From assembly GCA_025980665.1 (NCBI GenBank), contig JAICXC010000001.1, forward strand, positions 62,001 to 126,000: DNA of 64,000 nucleotides. The letters are read 5' to 3'. The notes beneath the pieces were generated by a model, which saw only the letters and a list, made by a program, of their open reading frames with translations, was not told the DNA's origin and made no database searches. This document shows, in pieces, positions 10,594 to 20,530 of the stretch. The translations under genes were made by a program, and so were the position numbers. The stretch comes from Bryobacteraceae bacterium (GTDB lineage: Bacteria; Acidobacteriota; Terriglobia; Bryobacterales; Bryobacteraceae). The first letter of the stretch is position 1. Every line of letters starts with the position of its first letter.

Positions 10594-11817
10594 CTGCTAT
10601 CCAATCTCACAAGAACAGAACGACGAGCGTTCGTAGCGTGCGCGGGCGGCTGGGCGCTCGACGCGATGGACGTCCAGCTCTACAGCTTCGTGATTCCCGC
10701 GCTGATCGCGATCTGGGGCATCACACGGACACAGGCTGGCGAGCTCGGAACGGCGGCGCTATTGGTCTCGGCCGTAGGAGGATGGCTGGCAGGATGGCTC
10801 GCGGATCGCTACGGCCGGGTGCGAACACTGCAGGTAGCGATCCTGTGGTTCGCGGTATTCACATTTCTATCCGGTTTGGCGCAGAACTTCGAGCAATTGT
10901 TCGCGGCGCGCGCCCTGATGGGACTGGGCTTCGGGGGCGAATGGGCCGCCGGGGCGGTCCTGCTGGGCGAAGTGATTCGCCCCGAACATCGCGGGAAGGC
11001 GCTGGGCATGATGCAAGCGGGTTGGGCGGTTGGATGGGGGACGGCTGCGCTGCTCTACGCTTTCTTCTTTTCAGTGCTGCCGGCGGAGACCGCGTGGCGG
11101 GCGTTGTTTCTTGTCGGGATCGTACCGGCGCTAATGGTTTTCTTCGTACGGCGCTATGTCGAGGAACCAAAGGTGTATCTGGAAACGCGAGCGAAGCTTG
11201 CTACGGAAGGCGATCGCCCATCGGCGCTGGAAATTTTCCGTCCACCGCTGTTGCGAGTCACCGTGCTCGGAGGGCTGATGGGAACCGGCGCGCAGGGCGG
11301 ATATTACGCGGTCACCACCTGGCTGCCGACGTTTCTACGAACCGAGCGCAAGCTATCGGTGCTGGATTCCGCAGGATATCTCGCAGTATCGATCTTTGGA
11401 GCTTTCTGCGGCTACCTGGCCGGCGGTTTTCTGGCTGACAAGATCGGGAGGCGACTTACGTTTTTGGTGTTCGCGATTGGGGCGGGCGTGATCGCGGTGA
11501 CCTACACCATGGTCCCGTTCGGCGACACGGCGATGCTGGTGTTGGGATTCCCGCTGGGCTTCTTCGCGTCCGGAGTATTCAGCGCGATGGGTCCTTTCTT
11601 CACCGAGCATTTTCCGACGCGTGTGCGAGGGGTGGGCCAAGGGTTCGCCTACAACTTGGGTCGGGCAACGGGGGCGCTATTTCCAACGCTAGTGGGCTTG
11701 CTCTCGGCGAAGATGTCGTTGGGCGAGGCAATCGGACTCTTCGCTGGGCTGGCATATGCCACCATGGCTATTGCCGCGTTCCTATTGCCTGAAACGCGCG
11801 GCAAACTATTAACATGA
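10594..11817 (+). CDS. MFS transporter
   Basis: ATG-initiated ORF starts at 10666, but the frame is open upstream to CTG 10594 and encodes LLSNLTRTERRAFVACAGGWALDAMDVQ, resembling an MFS TM1 region. Confidence 0.8.
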   Translation: MLSNLTRTERRAFVACAGGWALDAMDVQLYSFVIPALIAIWGITRTQAGELGTAALLVSAVGGWLAGWLADRYGRVRTLQVAILWFAVFTFLSGLAQNFEQLFAARALMGLGFGGEWAAGAVLLGEVIRPEHRGKALGMMQAGWAVGWGTAALLYAFFFSVLPAETAWRALFLVGIVPALMVFFVRRYVEEPKVYLETRAKLATEGDRPSALEIFRPPLLRVTVLGGLMGTGAQGGYYAVTTWLPTFLRTERKLSVLDSAGYLAVSIFGAFCGYLAGGFLADKIGRRLTFLVFAIGAGVIAVTYTMVPFGDTAMLVLGFPLGFFASGVFSAMGPFFTEHFPTRVRGVGQGFAYNLGRATGALFPTLVGLLSAKMSLGEAIGLFAGLAYATMAIAAFLLPETRGKLLT

Positions 11818-12980
11818 TCCTGAGCAAAGAACGCATCCTGACGACCCATGTCGGCAGCCTGCCGCGCAATGAGACGTTGTCCGATCTGCTGGTCCGGCGT
11901 GAAGACGGCGAGGCGATCGATAAGGACCAACTTGCGCGCGAGATGGACCTCGCGGTGCATCGCGTGGTCGATAAGCAAGCCTCGGCCGGCATCGACATCG
12001 CCAACGACGGCGAACAGCAGCGTGTCGGGTTTCAGACTTATGTGCCGCAGAGGATGTCGGGATTCGCGGGCGAATCGAAGCGCCGCCGCGGTCGCGATTT
12101 CGAGGAATTCCCGGAGCTGGTCGCACTCCTGATGCAGCGTTTTCCGCACCGTAGCCGGATGCAGAATGCTCCCGAGGCGCAGGCTGAGCTGCATTATCTG
12201 GACACGGCTCCGATTGAGCAGGAGATCGCGCGACTGCAACGCGCCGCGGGCCCAGCCAACTTCGCCGAATGCTTCCTGACGGCTCCTTCGCCGGGAATCA
12301 TTTCGAGCACGATGCTCAATGCCTTCTACGATTCGCAGGAAGCTTATCTCTCGGCGATCGCCCGCGAGATGCGCAACGAGTACATGGCAATCCACAAGGC
12401 CGGGTTGCTGTTGCAGATCGATTCGCCTGACTTGGCCATGGACCGCTCGATGTTCTATCGCGATTTATCCGATAGCGATTTCGTCAAAGCGGCCGAGATG
12501 CACGTCGCGGCGATTAATAAAGGAATCGAAGGAATTCCGCACGATCGCGTTCGCCTGCATTGCTGCTGGGGCAACTGGGATGGCCCGCACATCCACGATG
12601 TGCCACTGGAGCTGATCCTGCCGGTGTTGTATCAGGCCAACGTAGGAGCGCTTAGTATCGAATTTGCGAATCCGCGGCATCAGCATGAATACCAGGCGCT
12701 GCGCCGATATCCTCTGCCGGATCACATGGTGCTGATCCCGGGAACCATAGACACGACAACGAACATCGTCGAGCATCCGCAGGTGGTCGCGCGGCGGATT
12801 CAGGAGGCGGTCGAGGCGGTAGGCGATCGCGAACGGGTGATCGCCAGCGCAGATTGCGGATTCGGAACGTTTACCGGTCGCGAATGGGTGATTGAGCCGG
12901 CCGTGTGGCTGAAGTTGAAGTCGTTGCGGGAAGGTGCGGATATCGTGTCGCGGGTGTTATGGGGGCGAAGCGCGGGCTGA
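11814..12980 (+). CDS. MetE-like cobalamin-independent methyltransferase family protein
   Basis: ILTTHVGSLPRN start; LHCCWGNWDGPHIHDVPL; ADCGFGTFTGREWV; ATGA overlap with the MFS gene. Confidence 0.85.
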   Translation: MILSKERILTTHVGSLPRNETLSDLLVRREDGEAIDKDQLAREMDLAVHRVVDKQASAGIDIANDGEQQRVGFQTYVPQRMSGFAGESKRRRGRDFEEFPELVALLMQRFPHRSRMQNAPEAQAELHYLDTAPIEQEIARLQRAAGPANFAECFLTAPSPGIISSTMLNAFYDSQEAYLSAIAREMRNEYMAIHKAGLLLQIDSPDLAMDRSMFYRDLSDSDFVKAAEMHVAAINKGIEGIPHDRVRLHCCWGNWDGPHIHDVPLELILPVLYQANVGALSIEFANPRHQHEYQALRRYPLPDHMVLIPGTIDTTTNIVEHPQVVARRIQEAVEAVGDRERVIASADCGFGTFTGREWVIEPAVWLKLKSLREGADIVSRVLWGRSAG

Positions 12981-12994
12981 ATGCCTGTGCCACG

Positions 12995-13339
12995 TTATTT
13001 CGGGATTTTCGGAACGGCCAGGTGGAAGATCTTCAGCGAGGATCCGTCGGCCGCCTGAAATGTCGCAGTCTCTGAAGGCCCTAGGTAGACGCCCATTCCC
13101 TTGGACACCTCGTGATCCTTGTTTTCGAGGTTAATGCTCCCCTTACCTTCCATTAGGTACAGGAGCTGGTGCTTATCGCTTGTCTCGGGTTTATATTTCT
13201 CGCCTGACTTGAGCCAGCGCAGCGTTCCGAGCACGTTCTTCGCCCCGGCGAGTTGCTCATTTAGGATCTCGGCGGCCTCGCCCTGCGGCATCTTCACGCG
13301 TGGGAGTTTGTTGGTATCGATGAATAGAGTCTTAGGCAT
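12995..13339 (-). CDS. Cupin-domain protein
   Basis: MPKTLFIDTNKLPRVKMPQGEAAEILNE...LLYLMEGKGSINLENKDHEVSKGMGVYLGP; upstream ORF extension judged non-native. Confidence 0.75.
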   Translation of the reverse strand: MPKTLFIDTNKLPRVKMPQGEAAEILNEQLAGAKNVLGTLRWLKSGEKYKPETSDKHQLLYLMEGKGSINLENKDHEVSKGMGVYLGPSETATFQAADGSSLKIFHLAVPKIPK

Positions 13340-13343
13340 GAGA

Positions 13344-13760
13344 TTAGGTTTGGATCCAGACGCGGCCATCGACGCGATTCCACTTGAGATCTTCGGGCGT
13401 GCCGTCAAGGATTGTGGTTACGAAGCGGTTGGGCGCCTGGAATTCGAAGTAGAACAGCGGCGATTCCGTGGCTCGAAGGCGGTGCGTCGCTTCGGCCGGT
13501 ATGAACACCATGTCACCCGGACTCACGTCGCGAATGCCTTCGGGAGTTTCGACGCTGCCCTTCCCTTCCATGATGAAGTAGAAGTGCTCGCAGTTTTCGT
13601 GGAGATGCAGCGGCGAGGCGGCTCCCTGCTTATAGCGCATGATTCCGGCCAGCATGTCGTCAATATGGGTGAGCTCTTTGTTGACGAAAAACGTGCGTTC
13701 ACGGCCGGGAACAGCGGAGACCAGCTTCGGCAATTCGTCCTCGTGGAAAATGTAGGCCAT
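13344..13760 (-). CDS. Cupin-domain protein
   Basis: MAYIFHEDELPKLV...PLHLHENCEHFYFIMEGKGSVETPEGIRDVSPGDMVFIPAEATHR. Confidence 0.82.
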   Translation of the reverse strand: MAYIFHEDELPKLVSAVPGRERTFFVNKELTHIDDMLAGIMRYKQGAASPLHLHENCEHFYFIMEGKGSVETPEGIRDVSPGDMVFIPAEATHRLRATESPLFYFEFQAPNRFVTTILDGTPEDLKWNRVDGRVWIQT

Positions 13761-13776
13761 AGGTCCTCCCGATATC

Positions 13777-15153
13777 TTAATTCTTGGGCCGATAGGCGAG
13801 CCGCGCAACCTCGGCGTACGGCACAGAGGCAACCGTGGCACGGATCTCAGCTTGCTGGTGACGCTCGACCGTAGGCTTCGTCGATCCGCGTCCTTGTTCA
13901 CCCCAGACGACCGTGACCTCGACGCCCGGATCACTGTGCTCGACATCGACCATGGCGAGCGAGATCATCGCGCGTTCGTTATACGTGTAACCCGTATAGG
14001 TCGAGACACCGATCGTCTTGCCGCTCTTCAACACTTTGTCGTACGGAAGTGTGGAGTAATTTGCCAAGGGCAGGTCGATGTATTTCTCAATATCTCCGCC
14101 TCCGTGGAACAAGGAACCGAATACGCGTTTGATATCCTCGCCGTTCCAGACCAGCGTTACTTTCTTACGCTTCTGGTTGCCGGCCATTTTTTCGAGGGCT
14201 GCGCGTCCGACAAACTCGTGATCGAATTTGACGAAAGATCCGTAGCCGAGATCGTAAGGAGTCAGGTAATAGTCGGTAATGTCGTTCGAATTGAAACTGC
14301 CTCCAAGCGACGCCATGGCTTCGTAGCTCTTTGCGGTGAGCCATTGCCGGTAAGGCTTCATTTCCTCGCCGGTGTAAATCGCGGGAAGGGGAGACGGAAT
14401 CCAACCCGATTCCAGGCAACTGGTCGGGTAGGTTCGGGCGCCGACTTGTCGAATCCCGAATTCCTTACCGGCTTCGACGATGGCATCGCGAACTTGTTCG
14501 GCGTGTTCCCAGGGACCGAACAGTTCCCATCCAGGTTGTCCGACCATCCCGTGACGCAAGGCGCGGACATCGCCGCCCGCGATCTGAAGGGTCTCCATAT
14601 TGAAGAATCGGATATCGGGGGCAGGCTTGCCGGTCACTTTCTCCATGACTTTCAGTGCGTGGGGGCCTTGCACCTGGTATCGGAATACTTTGCGGCGGCC
14701 CTGATTGATTGCAGATCGCTCGTCTTTTTCAGCTTTCGCTTTGTATCCACCCGTTTCGACATGGTACTGAACCCAGTTGGCGGCGGGGGGTCGGCCGACG
14801 AGATTGAATTTATTCTCGTCGAGATAAAACAGAATCGCGTCGCCGATCACGAAACCGTTGTGATTACAGGCGACAAACTGCTTGGCTTGGTTGACCTTGA
14901 AATTCTTGAAGGTATTGATACCTAGGCCGGAAAACACTTTGAGCGCATCGGGACCTTCGACATACAGATCCGTCATGTGGTGGGACTGGTCAAACAGCGC
15001 GCAGGTTTCACGCCAGGAACGCTGCTCGTCGCGCCAGTTGGTGAACTCGTGTTTGACAACAGGAAAGGCATAGGGCCCGATTTGCGAATTGCGCAACAGG
15101 TCGACCGGATTGCCGGCGGTTCGTATGACGTCTTCCAAGCTTAGGGAACTCAT
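13777..15153 (-). CDS. ligM: LigM-type (vanillate/3-O-methylgallate) THF-dependent O-demethylase, GcvT fold
   Basis: LLRNSQIGPYAFPVVKHEFTNWRDEQRSWRETCALFDQSHHMTDLYVEGPDALK and TCLESGWIPSPLPAIYTG closely match recalled LigM sequence. Confidence 0.8.
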   Translation of the reverse strand: MSSLSLEDVIRTAGNPVDLLRNSQIGPYAFPVVKHEFTNWRDEQRSWRETCALFDQSHHMTDLYVEGPDALKVFSGLGINTFKNFKVNQAKQFVACNHNGFVIGDAILFYLDENKFNLVGRPPAANWVQYHVETGGYKAKAEKDERSAINQGRRKVFRYQVQGPHALKVMEKVTGKPAPDIRFFNMETLQIAGGDVRALRHGMVGQPGWELFGPWEHAEQVRDAIVEAGKEFGIRQVGARTYPTSCLESGWIPSPLPAIYTGEEMKPYRQWLTAKSYEAMASLGGSFNSNDITDYYLTPYDLGYGSFVKFDHEFVGRAALEKMAGNQKRKKVTLVWNGEDIKRVFGSLFHGGGDIEKYIDLPLANYSTLPYDKVLKSGKTIGVSTYTGYTYNERAMISLAMVDVEHSDPGVEVTVVWGEQGRGSTKPTVERHQQAEIRATVASVPYAEVARLAYRPKN

Positions 15154-16316
15154 GATTGTCCTACCTTCTCCAGAGGCTGCTCGAGCGCGGCGGCCAAGTC
15201 GTTCAGAAATGCGGCGGCCTGGGCGCCATCGACGACGCGATGGTCGCTTGAAAGTGTGATCGTCATGATCGGACGGACAGCCGGCTGACCATGGACCGCG
15301 ACCACGCGATCCGTGATTCGTCCCACGGCCAGAACCGCGGCTTGCGGCGGCGTAATGATCGCTCTGAAAGCGTCGATCCCGAACATTCCAAGGTTGCTGA
15401 TGGTGAACGTCCCTCCGGCGATGTCGGTAGGCCGCAGACGGCCCGACTTGGCCCGAGCGGCAAGATCCTTGCGCTGGGTGGCAATTTCGGCGAGCGCAAT
15501 CGTGGACGCGTTGGAGATCACGGCGCTGACGACACCTTCAGGCACAGCGATCGCCAGCGAAATGTTTACGTCCGGGTTGAGACGAATCGCGCTGCCGGTC
15601 CAGCTCGCGTTCATCTTTGGATGATTGAGCAGCGTGCGGGCGACCAAAGCAATCAGCAAATCCGTATGCGTGAACTTGTCGCGACCGAGCTGCTCGCGTG
15701 CGGCATTCAACGCACTGGCGTCGACATCGCGCGCCAGGTAGAAGTGCGGCACCGTAGTCCAGCTTTGCGTGGTCCGCTCGGCCATGAGGCGCGCGATCGT
15801 GGTCAGAGATTCCGCGGGCGCGGGCACTTCGGCAGCTTTCAAGACATCGTCGCCGGTGATCTGTCCATCCGGGCCGGTGCCGCGGATTTTGGTGATGTCG
15901 ACACCTTTTTCTTCAGCTATACGGCGGGCCTTGGGCGAAATACGAGGCCCCCCGGAAGCAGCTCGGGGCGCAGCGGCGGGAGCCGGTGCCGATGATGCAG
16001 ACGTCGAAGCTGTCATCGGACGTGCCTGCTCGGCCATTACGCGCGACGCGGTATCAGTTTCGACGGGCGGCTGTTCCCCCGGCGCGACCAGCCAAGCGAT
16101 GATCTGACCCACAGGCACAACGTCGCCTTCGTGTGACCGAACGCCCGCTAGAATCCCGTCGGCTTGTGCTTCCAGCTCGAAAGAAACTTTGTCCGTCTCG
16201 ATTTCAAGAAGAGGTTCGCCCTTGACGACGTTATCGCCTTCCTTCTTGATCCAGACCAGAACTTTTCCGGTTTCCTGCGCCAGCTCGAGAGCCGGCATGA
16301 CCACGCTAATGGCCAT
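15150..16316 (-). CDS. 2-oxoacid dehydrogenase E2 (dihydrolipoamide acyltransferase)
   Basis: Lipoyl domain ETDKVSFELEA; peripheral subunit-binding RISPKARRIAEEKGVD; catalytic SSDHRVVDGAQAAAFLNDL. Confidence 0.92.
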   Translation of the reverse strand: MAISVVMPALELAQETGKVLVWIKKEGDNVVKGEPLLEIETDKVSFELEAQADGILAGVRSHEGDVVPVGQIIAWLVAPGEQPPVETDTASRVMAEQARPMTASTSASSAPAPAAAPRAASGGPRISPKARRIAEEKGVDITKIRGTGPDGQITGDDVLKAAEVPAPAESLTTIARLMAERTTQSWTTVPHFYLARDVDASALNAAREQLGRDKFTHTDLLIALVARTLLNHPKMNASWTGSAIRLNPDVNISLAIAVPEGVVSAVISNASTIALAEIATQRKDLAARAKSGRLRPTDIAGGTFTISNLGMFGIDAFRAIITPPQAAVLAVGRITDRVVAVHGQPAVRPIMTITLSSDHRVVDGAQAAAFLNDLAAALEQPLEKVGQS

Positions 16317-17663
16317 CTAGCTCGACACTCCCGCTTTTTCAACCTGAGCGCTTGCCTCAACCATTTCTACGACCCGTCTGCTGGGAGCTGGGTCGTGCTG
16401 GCGCGTGGTGGGTAGCGGTCCATCGACGGTGATGTATTGTGTGCCCGCGACAAGAAGTTTCTCGGCGGGGAATCGCGTGATCACTTCGTGACCCGTCTCC
16501 GTAACGACGATTTCTTCCTCGATTCGGGCCGCGCTCCAGCCGTCCTTTGAGGGCCAGAACGTTTCGAGCGCGAAGACCATGCCGGGCTTCAATTCGTAGG
16601 AATGCTCCAGCGAAACTAGGCGGCTGATCACCGGCTTTTCCCAGATCGCGAGGCCGATGCCGTGACCGAATTGGAGCGCGAAAGCGGCTTCTTCATTGGC
16701 GAATCCAAACTCCTGCGCCTTGGGCCAAACGGCGGCGATTTCGGCGGTCGTGCGTCCCGGGCGGATCAGAGAGATTGCGGCATCGAGATAATCGCGGCAG
16801 CGCGCGTAGGCATCGACCAGTGCCGGCGATCCGTAACCGATCGCGAAACACCGGTAGTAGCAGGTGCGATAGCCCATGTAGGAGTGCAGGATGTCGTAGT
16901 ACACCGGATCGCCAGGGCGCAGCACGCGATCGGAAAACACGTGCGGATGCGGGTTGCAGCGCTCGCCCGAAATCGCGTTCACACCTTCGACGTATTCCGA
17001 GCCCAGATCGTATAGGACCTTGCTCGCAAGTCCGACGGCTTCATTCTCACTGAAACCCGGCCGCATGGCGCGGTAAAGCTCCTCGTAAGCCGCGTCGACC
17101 ATCATCGCCGACGTATTGAGCAACGAGATCTCGTCCTGGGTCTTGATGACGCGCGCATCCGACATGAGCTGCTGGCCGTCGACGACCGTGATCCCTTCGC
17201 GCTGCAATGCGAACAGAATCGGGGGTTCCACTACGTCGATGCCCACGGGCTGCTTATGCAGACCGCGCATCTCGAGCTCGATTTTGATCTTGCGAGCGAC
17301 ATCTTCGGCGCGACCCATTTCCGGCGACATCGCGCCGCGCAGCAGCGAAATTCCCGCTCGCGAGCGATCACCGAGCCAGGGGCAATTCAGCTGATGATGG
17401 CGGGCCGCCGAGCCGAAATCCCATAGGATCGGCTCGTCGTTTTGCGGCAATAGCGTAAAACGGCTGATCTTGTCCTGCGCCCACGTGCCGATGTGCGTCG
17501 CGGTGAGGTAGCGCACGTTGTTCATGTCGAAGCACAGCAGCGCGCCCATCTCCGACTTGGCCAGCAGCGCCTTGGCGCGAGCAAGCCTCTCCGAACGGAG
17601 GCGGTCGAAGTTGATCCGCTCTTCCCAATCAACCGCCATCGTGCCGTGAGTTTTCAGAGCCAT
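16317..17663 (-). CDS. M24 peptidase-fold protein (Xaa-Pro aminopeptidase/creatinase/DddP-like)
   Basis: ALLCFDMNNVRYLTATHIG N-domain; FGHGIGLAIWEKPVISR and EEEIVVTETGHEVITRFP C-domain. Confidence 0.82.
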   Translation of the reverse strand: MALKTHGTMAVDWEERINFDRLRSERLARAKALLAKSEMGALLCFDMNNVRYLTATHIGTWAQDKISRFTLLPQNDEPILWDFGSAARHHQLNCPWLGDRSRAGISLLRGAMSPEMGRAEDVARKIKIELEMRGLHKQPVGIDVVEPPILFALQREGITVVDGQQLMSDARVIKTQDEISLLNTSAMMVDAAYEELYRAMRPGFSENEAVGLASKVLYDLGSEYVEGVNAISGERCNPHPHVFSDRVLRPGDPVYYDILHSYMGYRTCYYRCFAIGYGSPALVDAYARCRDYLDAAISLIRPGRTTAEIAAVWPKAQEFGFANEEAAFALQFGHGIGLAIWEKPVISRLVSLEHSYELKPGMVFALETFWPSKDGWSAARIEEEIVVTETGHEVITRFPAEKLLVAGTQYITVDGPLPTTRQHDPAPSRRVVEMVEASAQVEKAGVSS

Positions 17664-17664
17664 A

Positions 17665-18663
17665 TTATTTTCCGCAGAGTGCTAATGCAGCTTCGCATAC
17701 CGTGCGTTCCGTCGGAACGGTTGCATCTTCGAGAGGAGGCGAGAACGGAATCGGCACGTGCATCGCGCCCATCCGCTTCACCGGAGCTTCCAGATCGAAG
17801 AACGCATTTTCCTGGATCATCGCAGCGAGCTCCGCCGTTACACCATAGCGCCCGTAGCCTTCATCAACTACAATCACCCGCGAGGTCTTCCTGGCGGAAT
17901 CGATCAACGTCTTTTCGTCCAGCGGCCACAGCGTGCGCGGATCGACCACTTCCGCGCTTACACCGTGCTCTTCGAGCAGCTTCGCGGCGCCCAACGCGAC
18001 TTGCACCATGCTGCTCGTCGCAATGATGGTGATATCGTCGCCGGCGCGCTTTACATCCGCCACGCCTAGAGGAATCGTGTAGTCGTCCTCGGGCACAGGA
18101 CCTTTGAGCTTGTACATCATCTTGTCTTCGTAGAAGACCACCGGATTGTCGTCGCGGATCGCGGATTTCAGCAATCCCTTGGCGTCGTAGGGCGTCGACG
18201 GCATCACGACTTTCAGTCCGGGAATGTGACAGAACCACGCGTGCAGCGATTGCGAATGCTGCGCGGCCGACCGGCGTGTGGCCCCGAGCGTGGTCCGCAG
18301 CACCATGGAGCATTTCCACTTGCCGCCCGACATGTAATGGATTTTCGCGGCCTGGTTCGCCATTTGGTCCATGATCAAACCCGCGAAATCACCGAACATG
18401 ATGTCCACGACCGGGCGCATGCCGGTCATTCCGGCGCCGACGCCGATGCCGGTGAAGCCGGCTTCCGAGATCGGCGTATCCAGCACGCGGTCGGTTCCAA
18501 ACTCCTGAACTAAGCCGCCGAGAACCTTGAACGCGGTGCCGGCTTCGGCTACGTCTTCGCCCATGATGAAGACCCGCGGATCGCGCCGCATCTCTTCCGC
18601 GAGAGCTTCGCGGACGGCTTCACCCAGCGTCAATTCGCGGACAGCTACAGCGGTCTCAGGCAT
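17665..18663 (-). CDS. 2-oxoacid dehydrogenase E1 beta subunit
   Basis: VFIMGEDVAEAGTAFKVLGGL; EVVDPRTLWPLDEKTLIDSARKTSRVIVVDEGYGRYG. Confidence 0.92.
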   Translation of the reverse strand: MPETAVAVRELTLGEAVREALAEEMRRDPRVFIMGEDVAEAGTAFKVLGGLVQEFGTDRVLDTPISEAGFTGIGVGAGMTGMRPVVDIMFGDFAGLIMDQMANQAAKIHYMSGGKWKCSMVLRTTLGATRRSAAQHSQSLHAWFCHIPGLKVVMPSTPYDAKGLLKSAIRDDNPVVFYEDKMMYKLKGPVPEDDYTIPLGVADVKRAGDDITIIATSSMVQVALGAAKLLEEHGVSAEVVDPRTLWPLDEKTLIDSARKTSRVIVVDEGYGRYGVTAELAAMIQENAFFDLEAPVKRMGAMHVPIPFSPPLEDATVPTERTVCEAALALCGK

Positions 18664-19630
18664 ACACGTCTTGCTCCACCTCGTCGACGTTCGGATATGG
18701 CGCGGCCATGGCGAACTGCACGGCCTTCTCGATCTCGGCTTTTACTTCCGCCTGGATCCGGCCCAGCGCGGCGCGGTCAGCGATGTTCTGAGAGAGGATC
18801 GCTTCGGTCGCAACCTTGATAGGATCGCGCTCGGACTTCCAGGTCTGCTCTTCCTGCTTTGAGCGATAGTATTCGCGACTGATATCGCCCACGTGGTGTC
18901 CCATGAAGCGATACGTATTCGCCATTAGGAATGAGGGCCCCTCGCCACGGCGCGCACGTTCGGCCAAACGTTGGGTGACGGAGTAAACGGCCCGCACATC
19001 CTGACCGTCGACGCTTTCAGAGGGCACGCCAAATGCGGGACCTCGCGCCAGAATATCGCCAGCCGCCGCTTCCGAGACATGCGTGTACTCGTTGTACATG
19101 TTGTTCTCGCACACGTAGATCACCGGCAGCTTCCAGAGCGCGGCCATGTTCATCACTTCGTAGACCACGCCTTGCCCCAACGCACCTTCGCCGAAGAAGC
19201 AGACAGTCACGCGGCCGTTGCCCAGCCGCTTCGACGAAAACGCGGCGCCTGTCGCGATGCCCGCGCTGCCGGCGACGATTGCGTTGGCTCCCAGGTTGCC
19301 CGTATCGGGATCGGCAATGTGCATCGAGCCGCCCTTGCCTTTGCAATATCCCGCTTCTTTGCCTAGCAGCTCGGCGAACATGCGGTCGATAGCCGCGCCT
19401 TTGGCCAGGCAATGCCCGTGGCCGCGATGCGTGCTGGTGATGTAATCGTCCGAGCGGAGCGCTTCGCAAACGCCCACGGCGATGGCTTCCTCTCCGATAT
19501 AGAGGTGAGCCAGACCGGGCATCAGAGCGCGCGTGTAGAGGTCGTTGACCTGTTCCTCGAACAGACGGATCATCACCATGCGCCGGTACATGCGCAGAAG
19601 TAGTTTGTTATCGATGGCCACGTCGCTCAT
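18656..19630 (-). CDS. 2-oxoacid dehydrogenase E1 alpha subunit
   Basis: HRGHGHCLAKGA; GKGGSMHIAD; thiamine-diphosphate motif FFGEGALGQGVVYEVMNMAALWKLPVIYVCENN. Confidence 0.93.
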   Translation of the reverse strand: MSDVAIDNKLLLRMYRRMVMIRLFEEQVNDLYTRALMPGLAHLYIGEEAIAVGVCEALRSDDYITSTHRGHGHCLAKGAAIDRMFAELLGKEAGYCKGKGGSMHIADPDTGNLGANAIVAGSAGIATGAAFSSKRLGNGRVTVCFFGEGALGQGVVYEVMNMAALWKLPVIYVCENNMYNEYTHVSEAAAGDILARGPAFGVPSESVDGQDVRAVYSVTQRLAERARRGEGPSFLMANTYRFMGHHVGDISREYYRSKQEEQTWKSERDPIKVATEAILSQNIADRAALGRIQAEVKAEIEKAVQFAMAAPYPNVDEVEQDVYA

Positions 19631-20508
19631 TTACTTACTCCAGACATTCGCGCGAGCACTTCAAACACGATGGCGAAATCTTTCTTCGCCAGGCCCATGC
19701 CTCGCGCAGCCGTCAGCATTTCATTGGTCGCGGCGGTGGTCGGCAAAGGCACGTCCACTTGGCGGCCCAACTCCAATGCTAATAGCATATCCTTCTGCAT
19801 CAGGTTGACATCGAACCAGGCGTCTTCGGGCATTTTTAGCACGAACGGACCTCGATATTGGACCATAGGCGACCCGATGACGCTATTGATCATGACGTCG
19901 ACCGCGGTCTCGCGCGGGATACCGCTTTTCTCCGCCAGCAGCACGCCTTCAGAGAACGCCAGCATCTGGACCGCGAGACTCAGATTCATCGCGATCTTCA
20001 TGACCAGCGCCTTGCCATTGTCCCCTACGTGGGTCACTTTGGGCCCGATGTCGAGCAGTACGGGCTTCACGCGCTCAAAGGTCTCAGCGCGGCCCCCGAC
20101 CATCACCGAAAGCTTGCCCTGCTTGAGGGTCACAGGGCTTCCTGAAACAGGCGCGTCCACCATGTCGGCGCCCTTTTCTCGAACGCGAGCGGCAACAGTC
20201 CGGCTGACCTCGGGACTCACCGTGCTCATGTCCACCAGGAACTTGCCAGAGCTGAAACCCTCCAGCATTCCAGTAGGTCCTTCGAATATATCTTTGAGGG
20301 CGGCGGAGTTGGTGACCATGGAGAAAGTGACGTCGGCTGCCGCGGAAACCGTGCTCGGCGAGTCCGCCCACTTCATGCCGAGGTCGATCAACCGCTGCGC
20401 TTTCGATTTGGTGCGATTGTAACCGGTAACTGTGTGGCCTTTGTCCAGGAGGCGAACGACCATCTCACTGCCCATCACGCCCAAGCCGACAAACCCCAAA
20501 TTCGCCAT
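19627..20508 (-). CDS. Beta-hydroxyacid dehydrogenase (3-hydroxyisobutyrate dehydrogenase family)
   Basis: NLGFVGLGVMGSEMVVRLLDKGHTVTGYNRT; DAPVSGSPVTLKQGKLSVMVGG. Confidence 0.9.
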   Translation of the reverse strand: MANLGFVGLGVMGSEMVVRLLDKGHTVTGYNRTKSKAQRLIDLGMKWADSPSTVSAAADVTFSMVTNSAALKDIFEGPTGMLEGFSSGKFLVDMSTVSPEVSRTVAARVREKGADMVDAPVSGSPVTLKQGKLSVMVGGRAETFERVKPVLLDIGPKVTHVGDNGKALVMKIAMNLSLAVQMLAFSEGVLLAEKSGIPRETAVDVMINSVIGSPMVQYRGPFVLKMPEDAWFDVNLMQKDMLLALELGRQVDVPLPTTAATNEMLTAARGMGLAKKDFAIVFEVLARMSGVSK

Positions 20509-20530
20509 CGTTCTAGTCTAACGCCGATGG

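Noticed and set aside
13852-14925. 357-aa plus-strand ORF
   Set aside because: Antisense to the well-supported LigM homolog; high-GC shadow ORF with no family signature.
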